The notes beneath the pieces were generated by a model. The model saw only the letters and a list, made by a program, of their open reading frames with translations. It was not told where the DNA came from and ran no database searches. A stretch of 64,000 bases of DNA from Lamellibrachia satsuma (taxonomy: Eukaryota > Annelida > Polychaeta > Sabellida > Siboglinidae): positions 7,052,923 through 7,116,922 of the forward strand of contig BSQZ01000029.1 of the NCBI GenBank assembly GCA_033239005.1, read 5' to 3'. Below are positions 23,138 to 35,858 of the stretch, one piece after another (positions within the stretch are counted from its first letter, which is position 1; every line of letters begins with the position of its first letter). A program made the position numbers and the translations under genes.

Positions 23138-24827
23138 CTATTTGTACTATTACGACATCGTGGTTATTGGATGTAATACAATTTTTTTTAATACAAACTT
23201 GTTTAATTGTTAGATAAACTAATATCACATCACGTATCGACATCAATTAAGAACGTGACATAAAAAATACATTGCGAACATATTTTGTTTTGTTGTCTGT
23301 GTAGTATTGTTGTTAATTTGTTTAATTCGTCAAAACAGAAAGCGGTGTTCAAGTTAAACTAAATAATGTTACATGACTGGTTCAGATTTTCTATGCGAAA
23401 GAGAGAGACATCAAAATATACAATGGAGTTGTATATTGTACATTTCACTCGAATCTCTCATCTTCAGTGAAGCAATGAAATATTTGTTCGATCGTACTTC
23501 TTCTCGATATGGTGAGCTATTCTGTTATACAATTGTCATTTAAAAAAGATCATTGTGATTCACTAAGATTGTTTTATTATCGTAATATTTTGATTAGCCT
23601 TAATTATGTGATGATTACTTTTTCAAAAACATACAGATAGGTTTCATGTATTTTGTAAGTGTGCGAAACAAGGCAACGCTTAATCCACATAATAAAAACA
23701 CGTAATCGATTTCGCCTTTTCATATTTATATATTGGATTTATGTTGTTGATTGCATCAAATTAGTGTTTATGTCTTGATATTATCAAACACAAACTGGTT
23801 TACAAGTTATACTGACAAATATTACACAACTGGATCAGATTTTCTAAGCGGAAGTGAAACACAGAACAATTTCCGAAGCGTATTTTTAGCTTCCTGCCGG
23901 GTGTACAATGGATATGCATATTTAACTCAAATTTGCCATATTCAATGAGACAATGTAATACTTGTTCAATCGTACTGCTAAAAATGATGTGCTACTCGGT
24001 CATACGGTCGTCGTTTTTTTGGAGAAGACCACTTGCCATTCACAACGATTATTGTGTGACCGGGATATTCGTGACTAGCCTTAACTAGGTGATAAGTACA
24101 TTGTCAAAGACATACATTGTTTACGAATATCTTCGGAACAACACAAATCAGGCGCCTAGACAATTTGTATATGTTTATGTATGACACATTTTAAAAACTG
24201 AACATCAATAGTTATAAATATTGTAAATGCTATACAGAAATGTTTTCGATGTTAGCGAGTTACGAGCAGCAGTTAAATAATATTACATAATGATTATCAA
24301 TCTGCAAAGAAAGTGCAAACATTTTTAAAAATTAAAACACAGATAACAAAACTCGCACAAATAGAACAGGATGTTTTTAAAAAAAAATTACAGTTGGTGT
24401 AACCTTATATTATGTGGTAAAAACATAAATATATAATACAATCACGAGGGCCAATTTAAATCGTTGCACATAACAACAGAAATATCGTAGAACTTCAATC
24501 ACTTAGATACCAACAACTAACCGTTTATATAATGATATTCATGTAGGAACTCTGAGTTGTACAATTGCACAAATTATGTTGAATAAACCATGTTTTTTTA
24601 TTAAGGGGAAGGAAATGTGGCGTCAATCAAGATATCAATGAAATCTTCCCGACATGAAAGTTTAAGCAACAAATGAGATGGCACAAGTTTGAGCGTTGAC
24701 GTACCGCTGATCTCGGATTCCAGAACATTTCGGCGTCGAAATAATGTTCACTATTGTACTGGAATCCAACAGTATTACTTTATCATAATAAAATAAAAAA
24801 CAAATTAATTTTATGATCGTGATTTAC
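23138..24827. other. Intron sequence with internal duplications
   Basis: No exon found. Blocks such as the one at 23370-23490 recur at 23830-23960 and in the 24.8-30.7 kb tandem units, so the intron itself is built from diverged copies of the same unit. Confidence 0.5.
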
Positions 24828-24941
24828 CAGTTTCACAGTTAGTGCCCTCGTATCAATTGTCACAAGCGCATGTGTACTTGTTGACAGCGGCAATGCAAGA
24901 GCCACCATTTTGACACGGTTCGCTGGCACATTCACCGGTAT
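24828..24941 (-). pseudogene. EGF-like exon with in-frame TGA
   Basis: 114 bp with good acceptor (CTATTAG-like) and GTAAAT donor, phase 1-1, six cysteines, but the Gly codon of the conserved DNGYEG stretch is TGA. The calcium-binding start is also changed (DTGEC). The exon at 26198 has TGA at the same codon. Confidence 0.8.
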
Positions 24942-26197
24942 CTATTAAAATGCATGTTGCCTACCTTGTACACAACGCGATAAGTACTACTAAAAGTGAA
25001 ATAAAGCATATTTCAAAATACAAACGTGTTTAAGTGTTATATAAAAAGTAATACCGCATCATGTGTCAATATCATTTAAGAAACGGGGATGAAACGCATC
25101 ACAAATACAATTTGTTTTGTTGTCTCGAAATGTAATTTTGTTTTCATAATTTGTCACAACACAAACCGGTGTAGAAGTAATGCCAGCTAATAGTACACGA
25201 AAGGTAATATTTTCTAAGCAGAAGTGAAACACAGAACATGGTCGGAACAATAAATTAACTTCCTGACAATTATATAATGGAGTTGTATATTTCATTCATA
25301 TTAATATATTTATTAATTTTGTCTTCTTCAAACAGTTTATGTAAGTGCCAACTGTACTGCTGGATATGATGTGTTATTTGGTTATTCGGTCGTCATTTTT
25401 AAAGAAGATCACAAGCAACCCACAACGATTATTGTATAATCTTGATTGTATTCGAGACCAGCATTAATTACAGGATGAGTCCCTTGACAAAACATACATA
25501 TTTTACGAATTCCTTCGAAACAAATAATATCAGACGACAAAACAATTTGTATGGGATTTTGTATGATCCGTTTTTGAAAATGAATATGAATAGGTCCAGA
25601 TATAGAACATAGCATATAGTAATATTTCTATATTATAGCGTTTCGACCAAGATTTATACAATCGTACATAATGATTATCAATCTTCAAATAAAGTGCTCA
25701 ACGATAATCGTTGTTTTACTAATTGTTCAAAAAGTCGCACATAAGCAACAGGGCATTTTAAAAAATATATTACATTTGTTGTAACCTTCTATAATCTGGT
25801 AAGAAATGTAATACACAATCAATATGGTAAATTTTCACTCATTGCAAAAATAACAGACAGATCTTAGAATTTCAATCACTTTGTTCTAAACAACAATGCA
25901 ATTGTATAATGATATTTATGAAGGAACTCGGATTTGGAAAACTCCGCACTAAGTCTGTGGAAAAAAACAACGTGGGTTATTAAGACGGCAGGAAATGAAA
26001 CGTCTATCTAAGAAAACATCCCAAGCTGAAAGTGCAACTCAAGAAGAGAGATGGCACAACCTTGTATCGCTGACCTTGCATTCCAGAACATTTCAGCGTA
26101 GACAACATTTTCATTATTGTACTAGAATCTATCAATTGTGTATATTATTTTATAATAATAAAATATCAAGAAATATCATATTATGATCGTGACTTAC

Positions 26198-26311
26198 CAG
26201 TTTCACAGTTAGTGCCTTCGTTTCAATTGTCACAAGTGCATGTATACTTGTTGACAGCGTCAATGCAAGAGCCACCATTTTGACACGGTTCGCTGGCACA
26301 TTCGTCGGTAT
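26198..26311 (-). pseudogene. EGF-like exon with in-frame TGA at the same codon as the neighbouring copy
   Basis: 114 bp, acceptor and GTAAGT donor intact, six cysteines, starts [17 protein letters not shown] replaces Gly in DNGYEG, and the next codon is also changed (AAC for TAC). Confidence 0.8.
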
Positions 26312-27551
26312 CTATTAAAATGCAAGTTGTCTACCTTGTACACTACGCGATCCGCATTATTAAAAGTGAAATAAAGCATATTTCAAAATACAATCGTGTT
26401 TAAGTGTTATATAAACAGTAATACCGCTTCATGTGTCAATATCATTTAAGAAACGGGGGTGAAATGCTTCACAAATACAATTTGTTGTCTCTACATATAG
26501 TTTTCTTTTCATAATTTGTCATAACAGAAACCGGTGTAGAAAAAATGCCAGCCAATATTACATTATTCTAAGCCGAAGTGAAACACAGAACATGGTCGAA
26601 ACAATAAATTAACTTCCTGACAATTATTTAATGGAGTTGTATATTTCACTCATATTTGTCTTCTTCAAAGAGTTTATGTAAGTGTCAACTGTACTGCTGG
26701 ATATGATATGCAATTTGGTTATTCGGTCGTCATTTTTAAAGTAGATCACTAGCTAGCCATCCACAACGATTATTGTATAATCGTGATTGTATTCGAGACC
26801 AGGATTAATTAGTGGATGGATCCCTTGAGAAAACATACATATTTTACGAATTCCTTCGAAACAAATCAGACGACAAAACAATTTGTATGGGATTTTGCAT
26901 GATAATTTTTTTTAAATGAATATGAATAAGTCCAGATATAGAAAATAGCATGTAGTAATATTTATATATTATAGCGTTACGATCAAGATTTATACAATCG
27001 TATATAATGATTACCAATCTTCTAATAAAGTGCTCAACAATTATCGTTATGTTACCACATTAATCAAAAAGTCGCACATAAGCAACAGGGCATTTTGAAA
27101 AAAAATATTACATTTGTTGTAACATTCTATAACCTGGAAAGAACTGTAACACACAGTAAAATCAATAGGGTCAATTTAAACTTATTGCACAAAACAACAG
27201 AAATATCTTAGAACTTCAATCACTTTGTTCTAAACAACAATGCATTTGTATAATGATATTTATGAAGGAGCACGGATTTGTAAAACTCCGCACTAAGTCT
27301 TTGGAAAAAAACAATGTTTGTTATTAAGACGGAAGGAAATTTAACGTCTATCAATGAAAACATCCAAAGCTGAAAGTTCAACTCAACAACAGAGATGGCA
27401 CAACTTTGTGCCTTTCACGTCCGCTGACCTTGCATTACAGAACATTTCGGCGTAGAAAAAATTTTCATTATTGTACTGGAAACCATCAAATGTGGATATT
27501 ATTTTATTATAGTAAAATATCAAGAAATAACATATGATGATCGTGACTTAC

Positions 27552-27665
27552 CAGTTTCACAGTTAGTGCCTTCGTATCCATTGTCACAAGTGCATGTGTA
27601 CTTGTTGACAGCTTCAATGCAAGAACCACCATTTTGACACGGTTCGCTGGCACATTCGTCGGTAT
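27552..27665 (-). CDS. EGF-like exon (intact)
   Basis: 114 bp, phase 1-1, GTAAGT donor. Starts [16 protein letters not shown], keeps DNGYEGTNC and all six cysteines. The only fully intact member of the tandem units between 24.8 and 29.1 kb. Confidence 0.87.
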
Positions 27666-29001
27666 CTATTAAAATGTAAGTTGTCTTCCTTGTACATCAA
27701 ACGACCCGTATTATTAAAAGTGAAGTAAAGCATATTTCAAAATAGAAAGTGTTTAAGTGTTATATAAAATGTAATGCCGCATCTTTTATCAATATTATTT
27801 AAAAACGGTTGTGAAACGCATCACAATTACAATTTGTTATGTTGTCTCGATCTGTAATTTTGTTTTAATCATTTGTCACAACACAAACCGGTGTATGAGT
27901 AATACCTGCCAACATTACACCAGAAATAATATTTTATAAGCAGATGAGAAACACAGAACATCGTCGAACCAATTGATTTAGCTTCCTGACATTTATATAA
28001 TGAAGTTATATATTTCACACATATCTGTTTTCTTCAACGAGTTTATGTAATTGTTCAACCGTAGCCATCCATAACGATTATTGTATAATCGTTATAATAT
28101 TATTGACAAGCATTAATTATTATGTGTGACTTGACAAAAATATATATAACTTACGAATTCCTTCGATACAAATCTGATCAGTTTTAAAGATAATCACTAG
28201 AAATCCACAACGATTATTGTATAATTTTGATATTTTTTCGGGACCAGCATTAAAGACGTCATTAGTTCCTTGACAAAACATATATAATTTATGAATCCCT
28301 TCGAAACAAATCTAATCAGAAGACAAAACAATTTGTATAGGATTTTGCATTATACATTTTTAAAATGAATTTGAATAGGTCCAGATGTTGAAAATAGTGT
28401 ATAGTAATATTTATATATGATAGCGTTAAAGAGTTAAACAATCGTACATAATGATTATCAGTCTTCAAATAAAGTGCTGAACAATAATCGTTGTTTTACC
28501 ACTTTGATCAATACGTCGCACAAATGCAACAGGGCATTTTGATAAAAAATATTACATTTGTTGTAACCTTCTATAATCTGGTAAGAACTGTAACACATAA
28601 TAAAATCGCTAGGGTCAATTTAAATTCGTTGCACAAAACCACAGATAGATCATAGAACTTCAATCACTTAGATCTAAACAACTATTCATTTGTATAATGA
28701 TATTCATGTAGGAACTCCGATTTGTAAAATTCCGCACGAAATCTGTTGAATGCACAATGTTTTTCCATTAAGACGGAAGGAAATGTAACGTCTATTAATA
28801 TATCAATAAAATCTTCCCAACCTGAAAATGTAAATCAATAACAGAGTTGGAACAACCTTTTGGCTTTGACGTACCGCTGATCTCGGATTGCAGAACAGTT
28901 CGGCGTCGACAAATTTTTATTGTACTGGAATCCACCAATTGTGGATATTATTTTATTATAATAAAATAGCAAGAAAACGATATATTATGCTCGTGACTGA
29001 T

Positions 29002-29115
29002 CAGTTTCATAGTTAGTGCCCTCGTATCCATTGTCACAAGTGCATGTGTACTTGTTTACAGCGTAAATGAAAGAGTCACCATTTTGACATGGTTCGCTGG
29101 CACTTTCGTCGGTGT
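29002..29115 (-). pseudogene. EGF-like exon that has lost donor site and three cysteines
   Basis: The donor GT has become AT (CTGATCAGT instead of CTGGTAAGT). Cysteines 1, 3 and 6 are replaced by Ser, Phe and Tyr. Frame still open. A dead exon. Confidence 0.82.
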
Positions 29116-30690
29116 CTATTAAAATCCATGTTGTCTACTTGTTACATTACGCGATCCGTATTGCTAAAATTGAAATAAAGCATATTTCAAAATACAAACA
29201 TGTTTAAGTGTTATATAAAAAGAAACACCGCACCATGTGTCAATATCATTTAGGAAAAAGGGGGTGAAACGCATCACAAATACAATTTGTTTTGTTGTCT
29301 CTATATGTAATTTTGTGTTCAACATTTGTCACAACACAAACAAGTAATACTAGCTAATAGTATACCAAAGGTAATATTGTCTAACCCGAAGTAAAACACT
29401 GCACATAGTCGGAACTATAATTTTAGCTTCCTTACGGGTATGCAATGGATTTGTACATTTCACTCAAATTTGCCATCTACAATGATGCAAAGTAATACTT
29501 GTTCAATCGTACTGCTGAAAATGATATGTTGCTCAGTCGTAGGGTCGTTGTTTTTGAAGAAGATCACTTGCCATTCACAACGTTTATTTTATAATCGTGA
29601 TATTGGTGAATAGCCTTAATTAGGTAATGAGTATATTTTCAAAAATATAAATTGTTTTCGAATTCCTTCGGAACAAATTAAATCATGCGCCAATATAATT
29701 TTTATATGATTTGCCTGATTAATTTTTTAAATATAAATAAGCCTAGATATTAGAAATGTAGTATAGGTATGTTTTATATATTGCAGCGTTACGAAGAAGA
29801 GTTAAAAAATACAGCATTATTATCTTGAAAGAAATTGCAAAACAATAATCGTTTATTTACCACATCAATAAAAAAGTCGCACAAATTCAACAGGGTGTTT
29901 TGAAAAAAAACATTGCATTTAGTTTATCCTTCTTTTATCTGTTTGGAACAGAAACACATAATCACGATTATCAAGAGAATCAATTGAAACTCGTTGCATA
30001 AAACACAAAATGTTGATATCAATTAAATACTTTACAGTTACACAACTATATGTTTATATAATCATATATTTACATATTACATAATTACCAACATTAGTTA
30101 AACAATATTACATAATGATTATCAATCGTCAACGAAGGTGTGCAAAAATAATCGTTTTTTACCACCTTGATTACAATTTCGTACAAATACAAATGGGTGA
30201 TTTGTAATAATATTACATTTGATGTAACCTTCTATATACTGGTACGAACAGGAACATAGTAAATAAAATATATATAAAACCACGCGGATAAATTTAAACT
30301 TACTGCATCCAATGCATACTAAACAGTATATAGGTTATGGGATTTCAATTACTTAGTTGTGACCATGGTGTGCGTTTATATAATAGACATATGTTGAAAC
30401 TTGGGTTTTACAAGTTCCGAACAAACTCGGTTGAATGCACCCTGTGTTTCCATTAGAACTGAAGGAAATATAACGACGTTAAAGAGATCAACGAACACTT
30501 CCTGACGTGTAAATCGATTGCAGAGTTGACGCAATATTTTGGTTTTGACGTTTCACTGATCTTGGGTTCACGAACATTTTGGCAGTGAAGAAGCTTTAGT
30601 TATTATAATTTTATCCATCAACAATGGTTTTGATTTCTACGTAACAACATATCAAGAAATATAATTAAAATGAATATCATCATGACTAAC

Positions 30691-30804
30691 CAGTCGCACA
30701 GTCGGTGCCCTCGTATCCATTGTCACAAGTGCAACTGTACTTGTTGACTTCATCAATGCAAGTGCCGCCATTTTGACATGGGTTGCTGGCACATTCGTTC
30801 GTAT
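30691..30804 (-). CDS. EGF-like exon (intact)
   Basis: 114 bp, GCAG acceptor, GTTAGT donor, phase 1-1. Starts [16 protein letters not shown], six cysteines. Confidence 0.87.
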
Positions 30805-31603
30805 CTGCAAAAATGTATTATTTATTTCGTCCATTAAGGTATCGTGACAATTGAAAGTGATGCACAACCTATTTACTAGTTAATGCTAAATCAACTGATA
30901 TTACATCACATGTTTACATTACAAATCTGGAGTAAGCTACATCAAAAGTTCCAAAAACAGTTTTTTTATTCATATACAATGAAGTGTGTTTATTTCAATC
31001 AACTATGTCATCAACAGTGGTGACGCAATATAATACAGGTATAATCGTATTGTTGGATATTGTGTCATACTGTTATTCAAAGTGGGCAGTGGATGACCGT
31101 GATGTTGTTTCATAGATTTACGTGACGAGTACTTTGTTAATTTTTTATGATATATATATCGTATATACATTAGAACAAATTAATTCACTCACGGAAACAA
31201 TTTACATGTGATATTTACCCTTTGCTTGCTATATATCAAGTATATATTCAAAATCGAATATGAAGCAAACTTAACTCCCAGTTGTATATCAGTTATTATG
31301 AATTTAGCTTCAACCTAACAATAACACAGTTGTCCTCAAATGCATTGTCACGAAATGCTCATTTTGAAGCACAAGTACACGAAATATGATAGTTGTTTCC
31401 ATTTGATTGCTCTGTTAATATTATGGCAGAAATTAAACAAAATGTTTTTCAAATAAGAATATTGTTGTTATGTTACATTTGGCGTATCCTTCTGTAATCT
31501 GCCAAAACAGGGACCGATAACAAAATAACGAGGATGACGTACACTTGCTGTACGCTCCAACAATAAAGTTGACGACACTTCGATAATCTGATCAACTGGT
31601 TTT
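30805..31603. other. Intron, no exon recognised
   Basis: AT-rich, no open EGF-like stretch. Confidence 0.5.
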
Positions 31604-31658
31604 TCTCAGACTTGATCAAATTGCGGGTATAGGACATTACTGGCACACTCGTTAATAG
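31604..31658 (-). pseudogene. EGF exon relic
   Basis: After a GTTCCAG acceptor the codons for INECASN survive in phase 1, then similarity collapses and TGA follows. No cysteine pattern or donor remains. Confidence 0.55.
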
Positions 31659-32029
31659 CTGGAACACCACATTGTGTATTTGTACATTAATATATCGTGC
31701 TTATTACGTTTATGTATGAAATAGCAATGCTCAACAATTTTACGATTAATGAACCGTAATTTACACATTTGTTTAGGGGTCGACGGATACTTCCTTGTGA
31801 CTACAAAAGGAGATGTCTTGAAGATTCCTGTTGACACCCGTTGATGCTATATTCACCATGGAACGCGTGCGATACAATTATGCATATTTATCTCTATTCT
31901 AACCTCTGTCATTTATTATTATGTTTTATATAACGTCTTGGACCCACTATTTCGCATCTCTAGGGATACCTGTATGGTTTATGTTTGACATTTCTGTTAA
32001 CCTAGGCGGAATGTGAACGATCTATTTCA

Positions 32030-33135
32030 CTTTGGTTGTTAAAAGTTTGCTTTTCTTTTATATAATCTAAATATTTATATTATTTTGTTTTATTATCCTG
32101 TCTAAATTAATTGGTTATCATTTTAAAGATATTGTAACCGCCTTTCCTACGATGTATTTTCTTCTTGTCCTGTTCATTTGCATTGAGAGGTGATAACTTT
32201 GCCCTGTGCAAGCCATTTACTCGTAAACAACTGTTTAACCTCAATATATCCCAATCAAATGAGAAAACATCATCTGCTTTCCTTTTTACATGCCACATCT
32301 TAACTTTTGCTTTAACAGCAAGTCACTTCCAATCCCTTGCTCTAGGCCAATATTTAAATTAGCCATAGTACTACTCCTGGCAGGATATGTTAGTATCAGT
32401 CATGTGCCTGCCACCAGTGGCACCATGAGGTTTGCTACCACAAACGTCGGACCGATTAGGAGTAAAACGACATCACTCTGTGGCTTATTTTTGGAAAAGA
32501 AAGCCATTTTTGCCATCAGCGAAATAGACCACAAGACAATGTTGCTTGCGTAGCTGACATTTCTCCATCCGGTTATACATTTCATCATCAACCATGTTCA
32601 GTTGGAAGAGGAGGTGGTGTTGGCTTTTTGTTATCGGCCCATTTTAAAGTAAATTCACGTTTAATCCCTGATTACTCTGTGTATGTATTGCAAAGTCAGA
32701 TTTTTCTTCCTCGGTATATCGATCTCCAGGACAGCCAACCAACGTCTTTGAAAAATTCAGGATTTGCTGGCCAATTTGGCAACTCTTCATTCTGAATAAA
32801 AAATTGTTGGTGATGTTAATTTTCAGTTGGATAAACGTACATCAGTAACCATTACCTTTGATGATATACTAACCTCATTTGACTTGAAACAGCATGTGCC
32901 TTTCTCTACACACATTCATAGGCACTGGCTTTACTTCGTGATAACTCTTTCGACATATGACAATATGCATACGCTAACAGTTTCTGATGGCTTATAGGAC
33001 TAACGCCCAATCATTGATGATGCAATATTTTTTCCAGAACACAAGTACAATCAAAACACAATGTGTTTTTATATACCGATACATAAGATTGACATTGATG
33101 CCTTCAAGGCTGGTATTCAAAAATCCAGCTTTATC
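32030..33135 (+). pseudogene. L2/CR1-like LINE fragment, copy A (ORF2 start and endonuclease)
   Basis: Frame-shifted reading gives a hydrophobic LAIVLLLAGYVSISHVP stretch, FATTNVGPIRSKTTSLCGLF, FAISEI, VGDVNFQLDKRTSVTITFDD, FDLKQHVPFSTHIHRHW and IPIHKIDIDAFKAGI. These are the start, active-site neighbourhood and end of an APE endonuclease of a non-LTR element. The same sequence is at 37560-38431, followed by the same Polinton remnant. Confidence 0.85.
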
Positions 33136-33614
33136 ACAGCCATATCCGGTCATATCCGGTCCGTTGAGATCATATCCTGTACGCATGGTGATTAAGAACG
33201 AAACTGTCTGGTCTAAATCGGTGGCTAAAAAAGAAACCAACGAAGGTTCACAATTGGTATGTCAAAGAAGAGAAAAAACACCATCGGTTTTGGAATTTTG
33301 TTTTTACGTAACAAGCAAGGTATACATAGTGCAAATATAAAGGGGGCCTTATGGGGATTTCTCCCATTGTCAGAGGCCCCGAACTTAGAAATCCTTGTGC
33401 ACCGAACCAAAAGTTCGAATAATGAGATGACAGACTTACGGGGATTTTTTTTTACCCGAGAGGTCCCGAGCTTACGGGTGTATAACCTCCACGCCAGACT
33501 CTCGGAAGATAAAATGATTACACCACATTTTACACTCTTTCAGGGTTCTAAGCCAGTCGTACACGTTACAACCGATAGCGATTAAATTATTCCCAAAAGT
33601 AAACACATTTATAG

Positions 33615-33850
33615 TTATGCCATTGCTTCGAAATAAGCAACGCAGTAATGTACGCGCACGTTAAATGGAGGATTGTGAAGTATTTTGTCGTGGAAGGTCC
33701 ATAGTAGGCCGTACGAGCAAAGGTATTTGCAGCATCGGTCGTCGTCCATGTAAAGAGCGATCCAATGTCGACCGTGTCTATTGATGTAGAGTGATTTGAA
33801 TCCCGGGGTCATATCCACCACGGAGTCTGCTTCGCGAATTAAGGTAAATT
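33615..33850 (-). pseudogene. Polinton adenain-like cysteine protease fragment, copy A
   Basis: Translation includes INRHGRHWIALYMDDDR and a CSYGL stretch. The HW-x-ALY core with a following acidic position is the His part of the adenain-type maturation protease carried by Polintons and adenoviruses. The C-terminal catalytic Cys region is not recognisable. Confidence 0.65.
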
Positions 33851-33885
33851 CCTCTTGAATGGAGGAACTGTTTACGATTTTCCGA

Positions 33886-34215
33886 CTACGATTTGAGGAA
33901 TTGTGAAGACTTAATATGGTTTTCGTCGAAACCGTCACTTTTTACGTGATGTCGCTGTAGCTTAGTTTCACATACTTCGATAGCACCAACTGAACGAGCG
34001 CCACTAGTGTTGTTCTCCATGAGGAAGAACCAGGAATCCTCTTTTCTGATGTTGTACCAATCGTACGGGTACTGGATCTCCACCAATTCACATTCGCATT
34101 GACCGGACAGACTGATACGCCGCGGTGAGGTCGTGATGTCGTGGGACAACGTGTTCACGAAGTGCAAACGCATAGACGCGTTGCTAGGTAAGGTCAGATA
34201 AAAATTAGATGTCAA
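33886..34215 (-). pseudogene. Conserved Polinton ORF fragment (LTLPSNASM family), copy A
   Basis: Open from ATG at 34215 for about 109 codons: NFYLTLPSNASMRLHF, ISLSGQCECELVEIQYPYDW, RKEDSWFFLMENN. This N-terminal pattern is typical of an uncharacterised protein that travels with Polintons in invertebrates; its role is not known to me. Truncated before the FExGKVxxxLHFR end that copy B retains. Confidence 0.7.
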
Positions 34216-34221
34216 TGTATT

Positions 34222-34420
34222 TCACAGAAGGGTTGGGCAGCAGGTAACTCAACGATTTGCTCAGCTGTGCCATCCACAGATTAGTAACCAATTGTCAGAT
34301 TGTAAATGCTGACCGCGATGACGGTATACAAGACGAGGACCTGAGACAAGAACACAATTTCCACCTTGGGACAATCGGTACCGAAGAGATGCCACCACTC
34401 GCGTCGGTTGTTTTTTTGCG
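34222..34420 (-). pseudogene. Small single-span membrane protein of the Polinton, copy A
   Basis: VEIVFLSQVLVLYTVIAVSI forms one hydrophobic span, followed by a short tail similar to the LPNPS end in related elements. It sits directly upstream of the LTLPSNASM gene in both copies. Confidence 0.5.
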
Positions 34421-34439
34421 TCTGTCGACCATGTCGTTA

Positions 34440-34700
34440 TAGCATTGCAATATGTGATTGTATCGTCGTCGAGCACCTAACGCGTCGTGTAGAAATGCGT
34501 GTGAGTACGGCCCTTTCCTGAACGTACGTCAACACGGGCAATTGGTTCACTCGGAAACCGACATTTATCCCGCTTGGTCAGCACGTTGAGGAACGTGTCC
34601 TTTTCGATATAGTTGTGCTGTTTGCTCAGACATTTGTTCTGCTGTATTTGCCGGTAGGGACAAGTTGACAGCGCATGTTAGCGGTCTCGTGGTCGGTACA
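34440..34700 (-). pseudogene. Coding-like stretch next to Polinton copy A
   Basis: One minus frame is open over about 70 codons (CLSKQHNYIEKDTFLNVLTK ... PIARVDVRSGKGR) with basic and Cys-containing character. I do not recognise it, and no counterpart is evident in copy B. Confidence 0.3.
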
Positions 34701-34719
34701 ACTCTAATTAATTATTTAA

Positions 34720-35039
34720 ATTTTCACATTTATTAGGTAAAAAGAAATTTCATATGTTGGATAGTATCGTGTTATAAACTGGGCGTTTTCAATCGGTGAT
34801 ATGGACATGCGGTAGAAGCATTCGTTCACGTGCATCGTCGTCGGTCCGACAACTTTCGTTAGGCGGTTACGATGCTACGCGTCCTCGAAGATCGACTCGC
34901 CATCCAAAAAACTGACGTGGTGTTACGGGGAATGCTAAAGAACATTAAAGGAACATCAAAAGCTAACTTAATTTAATCAAAGCCCATTTTACCCTCTCTT
35001 ACCCTATGCACCGTCTTTGACACCGTCTTCAGCGATCAA
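34720..35039. other. No recognisable feature
   Basis: Short unique stretch between Polinton copy A and the GTCAA array. Confidence 0.4.
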
Positions 35040-35245
35040 GCATATTAACAACATCAAAGTAACATCAATGGCTAATTTCATAAGGCTAAAGGTCAAATTA
35101 ATCAGGTCAAATGTCAACAGAATAAGGGCAAATATCAACTTAATTATGTTAAATGTAAACTTAATTAGATCAATTGGCAAATTGCTGTAGTCAACGTAAT
35201 AACGTCAAAGTTCAAGTTAAGCAGTTCAACTTAACGACAACAATT
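35040..35245. repeat. Degenerate AGGTCAAAT/TTAATTA array
   Basis: About ten diverged ~20-bp units of the type GGTCAAATTAATCA. The array at 43541-43740 carries the complementary form (TTGACCTAATTAA), so the two are inverted relative to each other. Tandem arrays of this kind occur in long Polinton terminal repeats. Confidence 0.7.
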
Positions 35246-35494
35246 TTCATATTTTATGACTGATCCATTTAGCGGATGTATGCAACAACTCCTTTTGCAG
35301 TCTCAAACAAGTACATGTTTACACCTAAGCAAATTTGTAAATTACGGTACATTAATTACGCACCAGTTCGTGAAAAGTACTATTTCATACATAAACGCAC
35401 ACGCACTCACAACTACTACGAATCACCAAAACCAATTTGATTGACAAATGACATACTAGTGAGACTATCGTTTATTTATATAATTGTGCCTTAC

Positions 35495-35729
35495 CTTCAT
35501 CTGGATTAAATGCTGAATACTGGATTCTAAATCCAGTACCACGGCCTGAGTTATCAGTCATGAAGGACACAAAGGCAACGTTTCCACTGGTTGTGATATC
35601 CCCAGGAAGAGCGCCAGTTTCACACAGTGTGCGTATCAATGGTGCAGATGCATCCATTCCATTGTAGACTTTCACTTCATCATAGCAAACAGCCTCAAAA
35701 TTGAAGTTGATGAAGTGCAATCGCACACG
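35495..35729 (-). CDS. CUB domain, C-terminal half exon
   Basis: 235 bp, TTTTTTCAG acceptor, GTAAGG donor, phase 0 in and 1 out. Encodes RVRLHFINFNFE, CYDEVKVYNG, LCETGALPGDITTSGNVAFV and GRGTGFRIQYSA, the second half of a CUB beta-sandwich, ending with Asp-Glu-Gly before the EGF array. Confidence 0.9.
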
Positions 35730-35805
35730 CTGAAAAAAGAACAAATGCTTTATTGAACTGCTCAAGTACTTTCCCAACAATGGAATATATATTCACTACT
35801 GGTGT

Positions 35806-35810
35806 GTGTT

Positions 35811-35858
<48 letters not shown>

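Larger units (their letters stand above)
24828..30690. repeat. Tandem duplication of a ~1.4-kb exon-plus-intron unit (4 units)
   Basis: Exon left ends lie at 24828, 26198, 27552, 29002 and 30691, giving spacings of 1370, 1354, 1450 and 1689 bp. The introns between them align along their whole length, for example the shared AAGTGAAATAAAGCATATTT and TGTTTAAGTGTTATATAAA blocks just upstream of each exon. The repeat unit is therefore a complete EGF exon with its intron. Confidence 0.88.
33140..34720 (-). mobile_element. Polinton/Maverick remnant, copy A
   Basis: Holds minus-strand remains of an adenain-like protease, a conserved Polinton ORF (LTLPSNASM) and a short membrane protein, in the same order as copy B (38433-43830) but without the capsid-type and pVI-like genes, which appear deleted at about 33.86 kb. 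It is preceded on the left by the same LINE fragment as copy B. Confidence 0.75.
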
